Counted from the first letter of the stretch, positions 1-8,747 are shown. The stretch: 43,646 nucleotides of DNA from an uncultured Pseudomonadota bacterium (GCA_903844665.1 CAIMUS010000244.1:1-43646); one strand, 5' to 3'. Notes: generated by a model from the sequence alone, not told the origin. Numbers and translations: made by a program.

Positions 1-31
1 GGTAGGCGGATGCGTTTGGGTTAGACCAAGA

Positions 32-523
32 TTACTGTCTCATGCTGACACGCACCGCATCCGCCCCTAGCGTCAAGGCGGCTCCTCTCATGGAGGCATC
101 CAGCCGCATGCTGACACCATGCTCGTTTCTCAGCCACAGTCCTCCTCTGCCGGTATTCCCTAACGCGAGCTCGCTCTTTTCTTGGACATAGGCGCCCGCA
201 AAACCTGCCAACGTGTTCAAGCCATAGACCTCCCCGACGGCGTTCACTCGGGCCAGCGCGGCCCCGCTGACGCCTAAGCCAGTCACTTCAAAGGGATACT
301 GCTTGCCCTGGAAGTTCAGGATTCCATTACCCCTGACGCCGCTGCCGATAAAGGCTACGTGGGTGAAAGTCACCTGTACCGTGCCAGAGGGCTTTGCCGG
401 CACGGTAGCAGAGGTTTGCTGCGCAGCGCTCTGTTGCTGGGACGTATTGCCGCCATGGGTGGCACAGCCCGCCAGGAGCGCGGCAGACAGAGCGATAAGG
501 CCGATAAGACTTAACTGGTTCAT
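32..523 (-). CDS. Exported lipoprotein, paralogue of the protein at 14427-14879
   Basis: A 163-residue protein with a lipoprotein signal: short N-region, hydrophobic stretch and a lipobox ending LLAGC near residue 20, so it is probably lipidated and envelope-anchored. After a Gln/Ser/Thr-rich linker, residues 47-160 form one domain with many short beta-like stretches and the pattern NFQGKQYPFEV-GLGVSG-GEVYGLNTLAGFAGAY. The same pattern (TYQGKVYPIKA-GLSLGG-GKVYNLKNLSDFDGTY) occurs in the product of 14427-14879, so the two are paralogues. It resembles DUF1134/YSC84-like small exported proteins, but this is a weak family call. Function unknown. The gene stands alone, with an inverted repeat (5-14 with 56-65) over its 3' end that may help termination. 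Confidence 0.75.
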   Translation of the reverse strand: MNQLSLIGLIALSAALLAGCATHGGNTSQQQSAAQQTSATVPAKPSGTVQVTFTHVAFIGSGVRGNGILNFQGKQYPFEVTGLGVSGAALARVNAVGEVYGLNTLAGFAGAYVQEKSELALGNTGRGGLWLRNEHGVSMRLDASMRGAALTLGADAVRVSMRQ

Positions 524-847
524 ACATTAAGTCCTTGTTAGAGTGAGAGTCGATAGGCCGTGCTCAGCACAGTGCTTCGTTCAGCTTCGCTTAACCGGAT
601 AAAGTGTTTTTTAGTTATCGCCTCCTCTGTCTACTCACCACTGAGGTGACAGAGGTTGGCCTATCTATGCCGTCAAATTTACTCGCTCACAAAAATTAAC
701 TTGATTAGCAAGATTCTTCAGCCGACCCCAGGCCTTACTCTCTCCTATCATCCTGGTAGCCCGTAGCTTCAGCCGGGTGAAACTTCCATCTTAAAATGGC
801 CATGGTCGGTTTAGCCACAGTATCCTGCCTGTTCCCATCGTCGGGGA
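524..847. other. Intergenic region, no gene seen
   Basis: This 324-bp gap separates the lipoprotein gene (minus strand, starting at 523) from the 3' end of the alkylsulfatase gene (also minus). It should hold the lipoprotein promoter and the sulfatase terminator. The only structure seen is a weak hairpin (CCTCTGTC 624-631 with GACAGAGG 648-655, 16-nt loop). No convincing open frame was found. Confidence 0.4.
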
Positions 848-2956
848 TCAGTCGCCGGCTGAATTCGGCGGCAGCACCTCGGGAACCTCCATTGGCTTCG
901 GGCCTGACGTCGGCTTTTTCGCTGCGGTTCCCGGCAGGATCTCGAAGTCCGGCGTGAACGAGACCAGAATGCCCTTAAGCTGTTCATAGGGCTTGCGATC
1001 GCCGTCGAACTTTGCCTTGCCGGCCTTAATGAGATCGTCGAAGGTGCTTGCACCCATCATCACCTGATCGAGGTCCGTGCGATTGACGGTGATCGTGAGG
1101 TCCGGATTCTTGGCCTGCACGCCCTTGATATTGGTCAGCGTCGCGTTGCTCATCTCCACCAGGTAGTTCTCGCCGTTATCGGGCGTCACCAGGTTAATGG
1201 TGAACTTCAGGCCCTCGGCCTTTTTCGGGTCCACGCTGATGCCGAGGAAGTCGAGCCAGTTTTCCGTTGACATCGCCCGGATCACGTCCGGTCCGCTCGA
1301 CCTGACCGGCATACCGCCTGGCAACCCGGTGCGCAGTTCATATGCCCCCTGCAGAAAGCTATTGCGCAGGCTCGGACTTTCCATCTGGTAGCCGATCTGC
1401 TCGAAGACATCCGCCTGCAGGTTCTTGGCGGCCTGGTTCTGCGGCTGCGCGAAGACGAGCCTGTTCAGGATCTCCGATGCCTCAAGATACTTGCCCTGGT
1501 CGTACAACTCCTTACCCTTGGCCATGATCTTGTCGGCGCCGCCCATCATCTCGACATACAGCGGCGCAGACTCGCTCGGCTTGAGCGGAATCAGCGTGGC
1601 CGGATTGCCATCCCAGTAGCCCAGGAAGCGGTTGATGACGCCACGGCTATTGTGTTGCTCGGAGCCGTGATAACTGCGCGCGGCCCACTGCTGCTGTAGG
1701 CTCTGCGGCAACTGGTAGACCCGGTGTATCTCGTTGATGGTCACGCCCTGGTTGGCGTAGTGCAGCGACTGGTTGTTGAGATTGGCGTAAACGTCACGCT
1801 GCGTGCGCATCACTTCCTGGATGCGGGCGTTACCCCAGCGCGGCCAGCTGTGCGACGCGAACATCACCTCGGCTTCCTGGCCGAACTTGTAGAGCGCGGC
1901 GTTGATCTGCTTCGACCAGTTCAATGCATTGCGCACCGGAGCGCCGCGCAGCGTGTAGATGTTGTGAATCGTGCCGGTGATGTTCTCTGCCGCCCAGAAT
2001 GACTTGAACTGCGGGAAGTAGGTGTTCATCTCGACCGGCGCCTCGGTGTCTGGCGTGTTCTGGAACACCATCTTCACGCCGTCGATCGTCAGTTCCTCGA
2101 AGTCCTTGGTGATCAGGCGGGTGGGCGCGATCAGCCCGACATTGCCGTTTGCGACGTTTTTGCCAATTGACTGGTCCACATGGCCGAAGGGACTGCGCGC
2201 CAACAGTACCGCGTATTGGTACTGCGTGCGCCGTGTCATCGCATTGCCGGCAAAGACGTTTTCCGAGATCGCGGCGTTCAGGAAACCCTCCGGCGCGATG
2301 ATCGGCACCTTGCCACTGCGCACGTCGGCTTCGTCCACCACTCCGCGGACGCCGCCGAAGTGATCCACATGGGAGTGGGAGTAAACGATGGCCACGACCG
2401 GGCGCTTGCCGAGCTTCTCGTTAATGAACTCTAGCGCCGCACGGGCGGTTTCCTTGGCCGTCAGCGGGTCGAACACGATCCAGCCGGTATCGCCTTTGAT
2501 GAAGCTGATGTTGGCGAGATCGAAGCCGCGCACCTGGTAGATCTTGTCGGGCACGACCTCGTACAGGCCATAGGCCATGTTCAATATGGCTTGGCGCTGC
2601 AGCGACGGGTGGATGCTGTCGAAGTCCTTGCCCTGCAGCAGGAACTCGTAGCTGGCCATGTCCCAGGCGACGTGGCCGGCATCGGCCATGATCTGCTTGT
2701 ACGGCGGCGCGGCGATGAAGCCCTTCTTGGCCTCCTCGAAGTCCCGCTCGTCCTCGAACGGCAGCGTGGCGCGCACGCCGTTCCGCAACTCGATCGTGAA
2801 CTTCGACGGCATCTTGCCCTGCGGGTGGAAGTGCTCACCTTGCATCGCCCCGGGGTCCGTCAGGACGCCGTCACCGCCCGCAGTGACAGCGGCGCCGCCG
2901 ACTGCGCCCAAAAGCACGATAGCCAAGGCCAGGGTCAACGTTTTTTCGATTCTCAT
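848..2956 (-). CDS. SdsA-type alkylsulfatase (metallo-beta-lactamase fold)
   Basis: A 702-residue exported enzyme predicted to hydrolyse alkyl sulfate esters such as SDS-like detergents to alcohol and sulfate. It has an N-terminal signal peptide (about residues 1-26). The MBL metal motif YSHSHVDHFGG starts at residue 192, giving H194, H196, D198 and H199 as zinc ligands. Further MBL-type elements include ETN/NTYFPQFKSFWAAENI near residue 310 and FASHSWPRWGN near residue 370. The middle alpha-helical part is the dimerisation region, and the last ~120 residues match the SCP2-like C-terminal domain of SdsA1/BDS1 enzymes. Length fits the family (about 650-700). This class uses zinc and needs no formylglycine, unlike the arylsulfatase at 17480. 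The C-terminal tail is Pro-rich. Alkyl chain preference cannot be read from sequence. Confidence 0.93.
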   Translation of the reverse strand: MRIEKTLTLALAIVLLGAVGGAAVTAGGDGVLTDPGAMQGEHFHPQGKMPSKFTIELRNGVRATLPFEDERDFEEAKKGFIAAPPYKQIMADAGHVAWDMASYEFLLQGKDFDSIHPSLQRQAILNMAYGLYEVVPDKIYQVRGFDLANISFIKGDTGWIVFDPLTAKETARAALEFINEKLGKRPVVAIVYSHSHVDHFGGVRGVVDEADVRSGKVPIIAPEGFLNAAISENVFAGNAMTRRTQYQYAVLLARSPFGHVDQSIGKNVANGNVGLIAPTRLITKDFEELTIDGVKMVFQNTPDTEAPVEMNTYFPQFKSFWAAENITGTIHNIYTLRGAPVRNALNWSKQINAALYKFGQEAEVMFASHSWPRWGNARIQEVMRTQRDVYANLNNQSLHYANQGVTINEIHRVYQLPQSLQQQWAARSYHGSEQHNSRGVINRFLGYWDGNPATLIPLKPSESAPLYVEMMGGADKIMAKGKELYDQGKYLEASEILNRLVFAQPQNQAAKNLQADVFEQIGYQMESPSLRNSFLQGAYELRTGLPGGMPVRSSGPDVIRAMSTENWLDFLGISVDPKKAEGLKFTINLVTPDNGENYLVEMSNATLTNIKGVQAKNPDLTITVNRTDLDQVMMGASTFDDLIKAGKAKFDGDRKPYEQLKGILVSFTPDFEILPGTAAKKPTSGPKPMEVPEVLPPNSAGD

Positions 2957-3003
2957 TTGACTTTGTTACCGTGTAGTGAGTAGAAGTGAGTAGAGAAACC
3001 CAG

Positions 3004-3630
3004 CTAACGAGGCTGTAGATCTTCGGTCGTTTCAGTAAACTCCTCGGGGCACGGCTGCGTCACTCGAAACAGGAGCCAGAGACTGAAAGCCAACACGACC
3101 ATTTCGGCAATCATAATGAGAATCAAGGCCAGCAAACTCACCATGTCGACGGCGGAAACCCAACTGGTTGATCCAACGCCAGGGTTCTGAAAAACCGGAA
3201 CGCCTGCTTGGGGTGTCGCCAGGAAATAGAATAACAGTCGGGCGGTTTCAATCAGCATGACCAGGATCAAGAATAGAATTCCGAGACCGCTCGCTATCAG
3301 CCCTGTCCATACCACTCTAATCACAGCGGGTTTCGACGGCCGCGACTGTGGATCAGCCAGCCGCTTGGCCAAGCGGGTATAGCGGTAAGACCAAAACGTC
3401 GTGAAGGCCAGCATGAGCAGGGCCGCTATCGTCAAGTACTCGACAAAAAGAAGTCCAGCGCGAAGATCCAAACGCCACCGGCTGAACATCATCATGTAAA
3501 TGATCAAAAGGGCAGAGAGCGATCCCATCAATACTTGCACCCAGAATCCCATCCAGCCCAGACGGGAAAACACTCTGGCCAGGTTATTGCTGTCGGAGGG
3601 TTGCAAATTTTCAACGAGTGTTTGTGTCAT
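3004..3630 (-). CDS. DUF3611-like four-helix membrane protein
   Basis: A 208-residue inner-membrane protein with about four hydrophobic segments (roughly residues 28-48, 63-83, 106-130 and 160-188). The first helix is preceded by the pattern NLARVFSRLGWMGFWVQVLMG, typical of DUF3611 proteins, which start with a short soluble lead and an aromatic-rich first helix. No catalytic motif is visible and the function is unknown. Its start lies 2 bp downstream of the DUF502 stop codon, so the two genes are very probably co-transcribed with the DUF1269 gene before them. The tail is acidic (PEEFTETTEDLQ). Confidence 0.75.
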   Translation of the reverse strand: MTQTLVENLQPSDSNNLARVFSRLGWMGFWVQVLMGSLSALLIIYMMMFSRWRLDLRAGLLFVEYLTIAALLMLAFTTFWSYRYTRLAKRLADPQSRPSKPAVIRVVWTGLIASGLGILFLILVMLIETARLLFYFLATPQAGVPVFQNPGVGSTSWVSAVDMVSLLALILIMIAEMVVLAFSLWLLFRVTQPCPEEFTETTEDLQPR

Positions 3631-3632
3631 GA

Positions 3633-4238
3633 TTAATTCCGGCTATTTTCTAGCGCCGTACTGATGTCGAAGCGCGCCGTGACGACACCCAAGGATACGT
3701 AACTACCAATGAACGCATCGATGCTCATCGTCGTTGGAAATACGGATTCAGCAGGCATGAACAGCATGGCGCCTCCAATGGGGATCGGCGCCGTCGGAAT
3801 AACAACAATACGGTAATCCCTTTCACCGATCTTGAACATCTCTGGCGTCGGCATGAGCGCCAGCGTACCTGTGCTGTCTTTGCCCTGACCGAACTGGCAA
3901 AATACGACCTGCATCCCCTTCAATTGGTCGCTGTCACCGCTCGGGACCAAATTGATAAATTTGTCCGTCGCTTTGTAAATGGCGCGAACCAACGGGAGCC
4001 GATGAACTGTCTTCTGGGCGATACGCTCCATCATCCTCTTGGATCCCGACTCGAGCAGCGCACCCAACACGAAAATCACGACGATTCGTATAGGCGCGCA
4101 AACGACAGCTTGAAGGGAACGTCCAGCCAATGAATTCCAGCTTTTCAGGCTCTCGGGACTCACGCGAACAACCCCCGGCGTGAGCTGGAGCAAGAGAGGG
4201 GCGCCGATAGCCTTCGGCGCCATCAGGACGAAAATCAC
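3633..4238 (-). CDS. DUF502 family membrane protein with atypical N-terminus
   Basis: A 201-residue protein matching the DUF502 core: HRLPLVRAIYKATDKFI, then a central beta-rich part and the closing pattern TAPIPIGGAMLFMPAESVFPTTMSIDAFIGSYVSLGVV. DUF502 proteins normally open with two transmembrane helices; here only one clear hydrophobic segment (residues ~45-63) and a weakly hydrophobic lead are present. The start shown is GTG. The frame stays open back to the TAG stop of the DUF1269 gene, with no better start, so the usual first helix may be lost or the start may be non-standard. It sits between the DUF1269 and DUF3611 genes, with gaps of 24 and 2 bp, in one likely operon. Function unknown. 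Confidence 0.72.
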   Translation of the reverse strand: MIFVLMAPKAIGAPLLLQLTPGVVRVSPESLKSWNSLAGRSLQAVVCAPIRIVVIFVLGALLESGSKRMMERIAQKTVHRLPLVRAIYKATDKFINLVPSGDSDQLKGMQVVFCQFGQGKDSTGTLALMPTPEMFKIGERDYRIVVIPTAPIPIGGAMLFMPAESVFPTTMSIDAFIGSYVSLGVVTARFDISTALENSRN

Positions 4239-4262
4239 GTTACACGGGGGTCTGCTGATCCG

Positions 4263-4754
4263 CTATGCTTTGGCCGCGCTGAGAGCTGTCTGTAACTTGG
4301 TTTCGTCCTCGTGCGAGAGCGAGGACTTGAGCACCGTGCCACCCGTTCCCGCGAGATCCTCGAGCACCTTGTCCGGCGTCGCCTTCTTCACGAGCACGAA
4401 GAGCGCGGAACTCTCAGGCTTCAGGGTCGCCGCCAAATCCTTCATGAACTTGTCATTGATACCCAGATCGGTGAGCGCGCCGGACACCGCGCCGGCGGTG
4501 GCGCCGATCGCCATGCCGAGAAGCGGATTCAGGAAGATCAAGCCGAGGAGTACCCCCCAAAAGCCGCCGCTGGCAGCGCCCGCGGCCGTCAGGTTGACGG
4601 CTTGGTGCAGCTTGACCTTCCCTGCCTGGTCCTTCACGGCACAGACCGCATCCTCCAAATCGATGAGGTAGTCCTTGTGCATCTTCTGCAATTTCATGCG
4701 AACCTCTTCTGCCTTGAACGGGTCATCATATCCGACAACAACCAGGGTACTCAT
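4263..4754 (-). CDS. DUF1269 family membrane protein
   Basis: A 163-residue protein counted from MSTLVVVGYDD. I chose this start over an upstream ATG (4835) because AAGGAG lies 7 nt before it (4761-4766) and DUF1269 proteins begin with this strand. The order is a ferredoxin-like N-terminal part (VVGYDDPFKAEEVRMKLQKM), a Gly/Ala-rich double membrane hairpin (residues ~60-108, GGFWGVLLGLIFLNPLLGMAIGATAGAVSG), then a soluble part ending SALFVLVKKATPDKVLEDL. All of this is typical of DUF1269. The function is not established. It leads a three-gene set with DUF502 and DUF3611. Confidence 0.88.
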   Translation of the reverse strand: MSTLVVVGYDDPFKAEEVRMKLQKMHKDYLIDLEDAVCAVKDQAGKVKLHQAVNLTAAGAASGGFWGVLLGLIFLNPLLGMAIGATAGAVSGALTDLGINDKFMKDLAATLKPESSALFVLVKKATPDKVLEDLAGTGGTVLKSSLSHEDETKLQTALSAAKA

Positions 4755-4837
4755 ACAGGTCTCCTTGCGTTCGTTCGACGAGGTGAACTCATCACCCGAT
4801 GAACTGAACTCAGTGATTTTTAAGGGGAGTTTCAACT

Positions 4838-5716
4838 CTACCGTGCGGACAAGCGGTTGTCAATCGTCGTGGGAGGTCCAGTGGATAGGCAGTGACCGGT
4901 GTCCCGGCGTCTGGCTAAGCAGTCGCTATCTCCGGCGGTCTCCGCAGCGTCCCGCATTTCCGGCTCTCTCAGAGTCCGCAGCACCAACATGCGACAGATC
5001 ACGAGACCTGCCACGGCGGCAGCCAGATGCTTGAGGGTATGGCCACTGACGAAGTTCCCGAGCGCCAGAAGCTCCTTATCGAACGACTCCAGGAGCTTCG
5101 CGATCACGTACGCCGCGAGCACCCAGTAGATGTCGTTGCTGCGCGTGTAACGCGACGGCCACAGCAGTGCGATTGCCAACAGAATCACCACCGAGTAGCC
5201 TTGCAGAATGACGTAAGGAACGACATTACCGGCGCCCGCCTGCTCCGTCGCACGCCAATAGAGGACGGAACCAGCGCCCACCAGCAGCATCGGTAGCAGC
5301 AGGGCAAGCCCCGCTCTGACGTTGATGCGGTCGACGACCTGAGCCGCGATCAGCGGCATGAACGCGATCGTCATAGGCAGCCGGTCCCAGAACAGCCGCT
5401 CGTTGTCCGGCGCAAGGTGATAGTAGGCGGAACCCACCGCGGTCAGCAGTATGCCGAAAAAGAAAATTGCGTATGGCCAGCGTTCGCTGTTGAACTCGAA
5501 CCGCGTGCTGGGGCGAATGACAACGACAAGACCAGCAATACCCACCAGCAGGAAGCCGAGGTTAGATGCAACATCGAAAAAATTGGCGACTCCGAGCATA
5601 GCCCGGTGATCGGCAAAGTCGTGGTAGCCGGAGGGTTGCGGTACGGCCGGCAGCAGCAAGGCCGCTGCGATGCTCAGCACTGTGAAAGCGATGAGGTAGC
5701 GAGCGCGGTTGGTCAT
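4838..5716 (-). CDS. CREST-superfamily ceramidase-like membrane hydrolase
   Basis: A 292-residue protein with seven likely transmembrane helices. The motifs GSAYYHLAPDNERLFWDRLPM (residues ~94-114) and SGHTLKHLAAA (~225-235) supply the Ser/His/Asp and paired-His residues that bind zinc in the alkaline ceramidase/PAQR/TMEM8 (CREST) superfamily. A metal-dependent amide hydrolase acting in the membrane is therefore likely; the natural substrate (ceramide-like or other lipid amide) is unknown. The last ~45 residues after the final helix (REPEMRDAAETAG...) are hydrophilic and look poorly conserved. The DUF1269 gene lies downstream, with a 83-bp gap, so a shared transcript is possible. Confidence 0.78.
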   Translation of the reverse strand: MTNRARYLIAFTVLSIAAALLLPAVPQPSGYHDFADHRAMLGVANFFDVASNLGFLLVGIAGLVVVIRPSTRFEFNSERWPYAIFFFGILLTAVGSAYYHLAPDNERLFWDRLPMTIAFMPLIAAQVVDRINVRAGLALLLPMLLVGAGSVLYWRATEQAGAGNVVPYVILQGYSVVILLAIALLWPSRYTRSNDIYWVLAAYVIAKLLESFDKELLALGNFVSGHTLKHLAAAVAGLVICRMLVLRTLREPEMRDAAETAGDSDCLARRRDTGHCLSTGPPTTIDNRLSAR

Positions 5717-5764
5717 TTTTTTCTTGATGCTTCCTGGAAGGGTGGCAAGAGCAGGGTCGTGCGC

Positions 5765-5905
5765 TCAGCCGGGTCCGAACGGAATGCCTAACGCATACCA
5801 GAGCACCAGCAGAACCGTCCAGACTACGATCAGGATCACCGCATAGGGCAACATCAGCGCGATGACAGTCCCGATACCCGCCTCCTTTTCTGTGTTGCGT
5901 TGGAC
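5765..5905 (-). pseudogene. C-terminal remnant of an AbgT-family transporter
   Basis: Reading the minus strand from 5905 gives about 46 codons that start after an in-frame TGA (5906-5908) and end at TGA 5765-5767. The peptide includes EKEAGIGTVIALMLPYAV, then a hydrophobic helix and the end ALGIPFGPG. This is the last helix and tail of AbgT-type p-aminobenzoyl-glutamate transporters (GIGTLI-LMLPY...LGLPLGPG). No start codon, no SD and nothing of the other ~450 residues is present, so it is a decayed fragment. It lies directly after the glutaminase-MFS-asparaginase operon on the same strand, suggesting the operon once ended with an amide-compound transporter. The identification rests on motif memory, not a search. 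Confidence 0.65.
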
Positions 5906-5962
5906 TCACTGCGCTCATTCGTAGGTTCTCCGCCGTGGTAATTCGTCGGCAAAGCAATACTC

Positions 5963-5988
5963 GGATGGGCGCCCGTAAGCGCCCATCC
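5963..5988 (-). terminator. Hairpin ending the glsA-MFS-asparaginase operon
   Basis: A perfect 10-bp stem (GGATGGGCGC 5963-5972 with GCGCCCATCC 5979-5988) with a 6-nt loop starts 14 bp after the asparaginase stop codon. On the minus strand it is followed by a moderately T-containing tract rather than a clean U-run, so termination may be partial. It separates the live operon from the AbgT remnant. Confidence 0.55.
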
Positions 5989-6002
5989 CTTTCTCGGCCC
6001 GC

Positions 6003-6986
6003 TTATTGATAAGGCGCGAACGCCGTCGCGACCTTGGCGGGGTCCCGGGTGGACCGCAGCACCAGCCCGAGCAGCAGGCGCGCTTTCAGCCCGGAGAGAT
6101 AACCGGCGGGCAGAACGCCGCGCTGGATCAGGTCGATTTCCGAGCCGGGATAGCCGTAGGTGCGCGTAAACACCGGGCCGGTCATCACTCGGCTGGCGAG
6201 CGCCACCGGCAGTTTTGCCGCCAGTTCGCCGACCATCGGCGCGACCTCCGCCGGCACATGGCCGGCGCCCATTCCCTCCAACACAACGCCGGCGTAGCCG
6301 AGGCCGGGCAGAGCGTCGAGCAGCCGGCCGTCATCGCCCATCGCAAACTTCACCAGCGCCACCGGCGCCGGCGGACCTTCCGCAGCCGAGAGGCTCGGGT
6401 TGCGCTGCACCCGCACGTAGAAGCGCGGACGCCGTTCGATCAGTGTGCCGAGCGGACCCACCAGCGGCGACAGGAACGCCGAGGGCAGCGCGGTGTGCGA
6501 CTTCTGCACAAAACGGGCCGCATGAATATCGTAGTTAAGGACCACGAGCGTCCCGAGACCGCGCGCCTCCGGCGAGGCGGCAACGATGGCCGCCGCCAGC
6601 AGATTGGCGGGTCCGTCCGCTCCCGGCGCGTCGGCGCCGCGCATCGCGCCCGTCACCACCACGGGTTTGTCGGAATCGACCAGCAGATCGAGCAGAAACG
6701 CCGACTCTTCGATGGTGTCGGTGCCCTGGATCACCACCGCGCCGTCGACATCGGCTGCAAACGCCTCGCCGATCACGCGCGCAACTTCGACCAGATTGGC
6801 CGGCTGCAGCGATGGGCTGGGCAGACGGAACGGCGAGCGCGCCTCGATGTCGCCGACCTCGGCGAGCGCCGGCACCGACGCCACCAACTCGGCGGCGCCG
6901 AGGGTAGGCGTAATGCCGCCCGAATCGCTCGGCGTCATGGTAATGGTCCCGCCGAGCGACAGGATCAAAAGACGGGGCTTGGTCAT
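6003..6986 (-). CDS. L-asparaginase
   Basis: A 327-residue hydrolase converting L-asparagine to aspartate and ammonia. The family signatures are clear. LSLGGTITM (residues 10-17) carries the first catalytic Thr (T14). VIQGTDTIEESAF (86-97) carries the second Thr-Asp pair (T89, D90). Next come VVVTGAMRGADAPGADGPANL and LNYDIHAARFVQKSHT. The C-terminal part (VVLEGMGAGHVPAEV) matches the smaller asparaginase domain. There is no signal peptide, so it is likely cytoplasmic; the length fits both type I and type II enzymes, and glutaminase side activity cannot be excluded. It starts 5 bp after the MFS stop codon, so it is the last gene of the glutaminase-MFS-asparaginase operon. Its product would complement glutaminase in amide nitrogen use. 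Confidence 0.92.
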   Translation of the reverse strand: MTKPRLLILSLGGTITMTPSDSGGITPTLGAAELVASVPALAEVGDIEARSPFRLPSPSLQPANLVEVARVIGEAFAADVDGAVVIQGTDTIEESAFLLDLLVDSDKPVVVTGAMRGADAPGADGPANLLAAAIVAASPEARGLGTLVVLNYDIHAARFVQKSHTALPSAFLSPLVGPLGTLIERRPRFYVRVQRNPSLSAAEGPPAPVALVKFAMGDDGRLLDALPGLGYAGVVLEGMGAGHVPAEVAPMVGELAAKLPVALASRVMTGPVFTRTYGYPGSEIDLIQRGVLPAGYLSGLKARLLLGLVLRSTRDPAKVATAFAPYQ

Positions 6987-6991
6987 GGGGG

Positions 6992-8653
6992 TTATGCTCC
7001 TTCCAGTGCGTCCTCACGCTTCGGCTTGGGTAGCGGCGGATTCGCCGGGATCTCGCCCGGCTTGTAGTCGGGCAGACGGCCGGCCGGGAAGACCGCCAGC
7101 AGTGACAGCGCAGCCATGATCAGGAGGCCGATCTTGAGCGCCCGAAGCCGTGCCTCCTCGTTGATGCGCACCGCTTCCTTGATCTGCTCGGGGGGGGCGT
7201 TGGTGCGCTCCAGGGCCGTCAGCAGCCGTTCGTTGCTCACGAAGGTGATGTTGTTGTCCAGGTCGATCTGGGACTGGAGTTCCGCTTTCAGTTCCGGGTG
7301 CTGGCCCAGCGACCCGAGGATGAAGGCGCTCAACAGGCCGACGAGCAGCGCACCCGCGACCGCGGTGCCGACGGCGGCGGCGAGGTTGTTGGTGGTCCCG
7401 CGCAGCGAGCCGACGTCGCCTGCCAGTTCCTTGGGCGAGGCGGTGACCAGCACGTTGAAGAGCAGCGTCACGAGCGAGCCCTGGCCGATGCCGAAGAGCA
7501 CGAGCCCGATCATGACGACCGGCGCGCTCCAGTTGTTGCGCACGACCCAGGCGAGCCACAGGAGCGCGATCATGCAGAGGACGAAGCCCCAGCGTCCAAT
7601 CTGCCGCGGCGTCAGCTTGTTGTAGAGCTTGATGATCAGCATCGCCGTGAAGAACACTGTGAGGTTGAACGGCATCATTGCGATCGCCGTCTCGATCGGC
7701 GTGCGGCCCTGGATGATCTGGATGTACAGCGGCACGGAGAAGTTGAGCGCGCCCTCCAGCGCGACGACGGCGAACATCGCGTAGACCGCCGCCCGCTCGG
7801 AGGCGGAGCCGACCACCTCCAGCGCGAGCAGCGGCGTCTTCCCGGCAGCCGTGCGCCGGCGCGTCCAGACCACGAAGGCCTGGAGCAGCACGATGCCGAT
7901 CACGATCATGAACGGCGCGGGCGACATGCCCAACAGTTCGAACGGCGCGGCGGGCTGCGCGAGACCGAGCCCCCACCGGTTCAGGTTATTGAAGCCGAAG
8001 CTGATGAAGATGATCGCCGCCGCCGTCAGCAGCACGCCGAACCGGTCGATCTGCACCTCGGGCCGGCCCTGAGCCGGCTTGAGCTTGAAACTCAGGAGGA
8101 AGACCACCACCGCAAGCGCGATCAGGATCCCAAACGCGGGCCGCCAGCCGATGTAGGTGCCCAGCACGCCGCCGATCAGGAAGGCCAACACACCGGCGCC
8201 CGCGCGCGCCGAACCGAGGGCGCCGAGCGCGGTGGCCTGCTGCTGGCCGTGGTACTCGTTCGCGATCAGCGCGACGAGCGAGGGGACCAGCGCCGCGCCC
8301 GCGATGCCGGACAGGAGCTGGGCTGTCAGCATGAGGGTGGCGGTTGGGCTGAAGGTCATCAACACCTGTGCCCCCCCGAACAGGATCACCACGGCGCGGA
8401 AAACGCGCACCGCGCCAAACCGCTGGGTCAACTTGGCGCCGAGCATGACGAAAGCCGCCACGGCGAGCGAGTACATCACGATCCCGGTGGCGACCGTGGT
8501 CGGCGGCACGTTGAAGCTGTGCACCATGCCGCTCAGCGCGACCGGCAGCGAGGCCACGTTAAAGGACATCAGCGCCTGGCCGAGCGCTATGGCGATCATC
8601 GGCACCCAGGATGCTTTCTCTTCGATCAGGGAAGTTGCGGTTGTTGCTGTCAT
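6992..8653 (-). CDS. MFS transporter, 14-TM DHA2-type
   Basis: A 553-residue major facilitator superfamily protein counted from MTATTATSLIEEKAS (ATG 8651-8653). An upstream ATG at 8707 would add 18 residues that look non-coding. Hydrophobic segments are spread over the whole length, consistent with 14 helices and drug:H+ antiporter (DHA2) architecture. The motif between helices 2 and 3 is seen as LGAKLTQRFGAVRVFR, and GIAGAALVPSLVALIANEY fits the antiporter region. The large loop near residues 455-510 is hydrophilic. Substrate unknown. Its place between glutaminase and asparaginase genes suggests export or exchange linked to amide or amino-acid metabolism, but this is inference. The C-terminal tail is basic/Pro-rich (PLPKPKRED). 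Confidence 0.88.
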   Translation of the reverse strand: MTATTATSLIEEKASWVPMIAIALGQALMSFNVASLPVALSGMVHSFNVPPTTVATGIVMYSLAVAAFVMLGAKLTQRFGAVRVFRAVVILFGGAQVLMTFSPTATLMLTAQLLSGIAGAALVPSLVALIANEYHGQQQATALGALGSARAGAGVLAFLIGGVLGTYIGWRPAFGILIALAVVVFLLSFKLKPAQGRPEVQIDRFGVLLTAAAIIFISFGFNNLNRWGLGLAQPAAPFELLGMSPAPFMIVIGIVLLQAFVVWTRRRTAAGKTPLLALEVVGSASERAAVYAMFAVVALEGALNFSVPLYIQIIQGRTPIETAIAMMPFNLTVFFTAMLIIKLYNKLTPRQIGRWGFVLCMIALLWLAWVVRNNWSAPVVMIGLVLFGIGQGSLVTLLFNVLVTASPKELAGDVGSLRGTTNNLAAAVGTAVAGALLVGLLSAFILGSLGQHPELKAELQSQIDLDNNITFVSNERLLTALERTNAPPEQIKEAVRINEEARLRALKIGLLIMAALSLLAVFPAGRLPDYKPGEIPANPPLPKPKREDALEGA

Positions 8654-8747
8654 AGTTTGCGCCTTTTTACGGTTGTTGTTCGAAATCGGTTGGACAAGAC
8701 CTCGCACCGCGACTGTAACGGGTGATCCCGGCGCGCGTCCGAAGCCG

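Noticed and set aside
5562-5957. 131-codon minus-strand frame over the AbgT remnant and ceramidase start
   Set aside because: A different frame in the same region gives the AbgT tail and the true ceramidase N-terminus; this one has no pattern.
7298-8725. 475-codon plus-strand frame opposite the MFS gene
   Set aside because: Antisense shadow made almost only of Arg, Glu, Asp, His and Gln; the MFS gene has clear helices.
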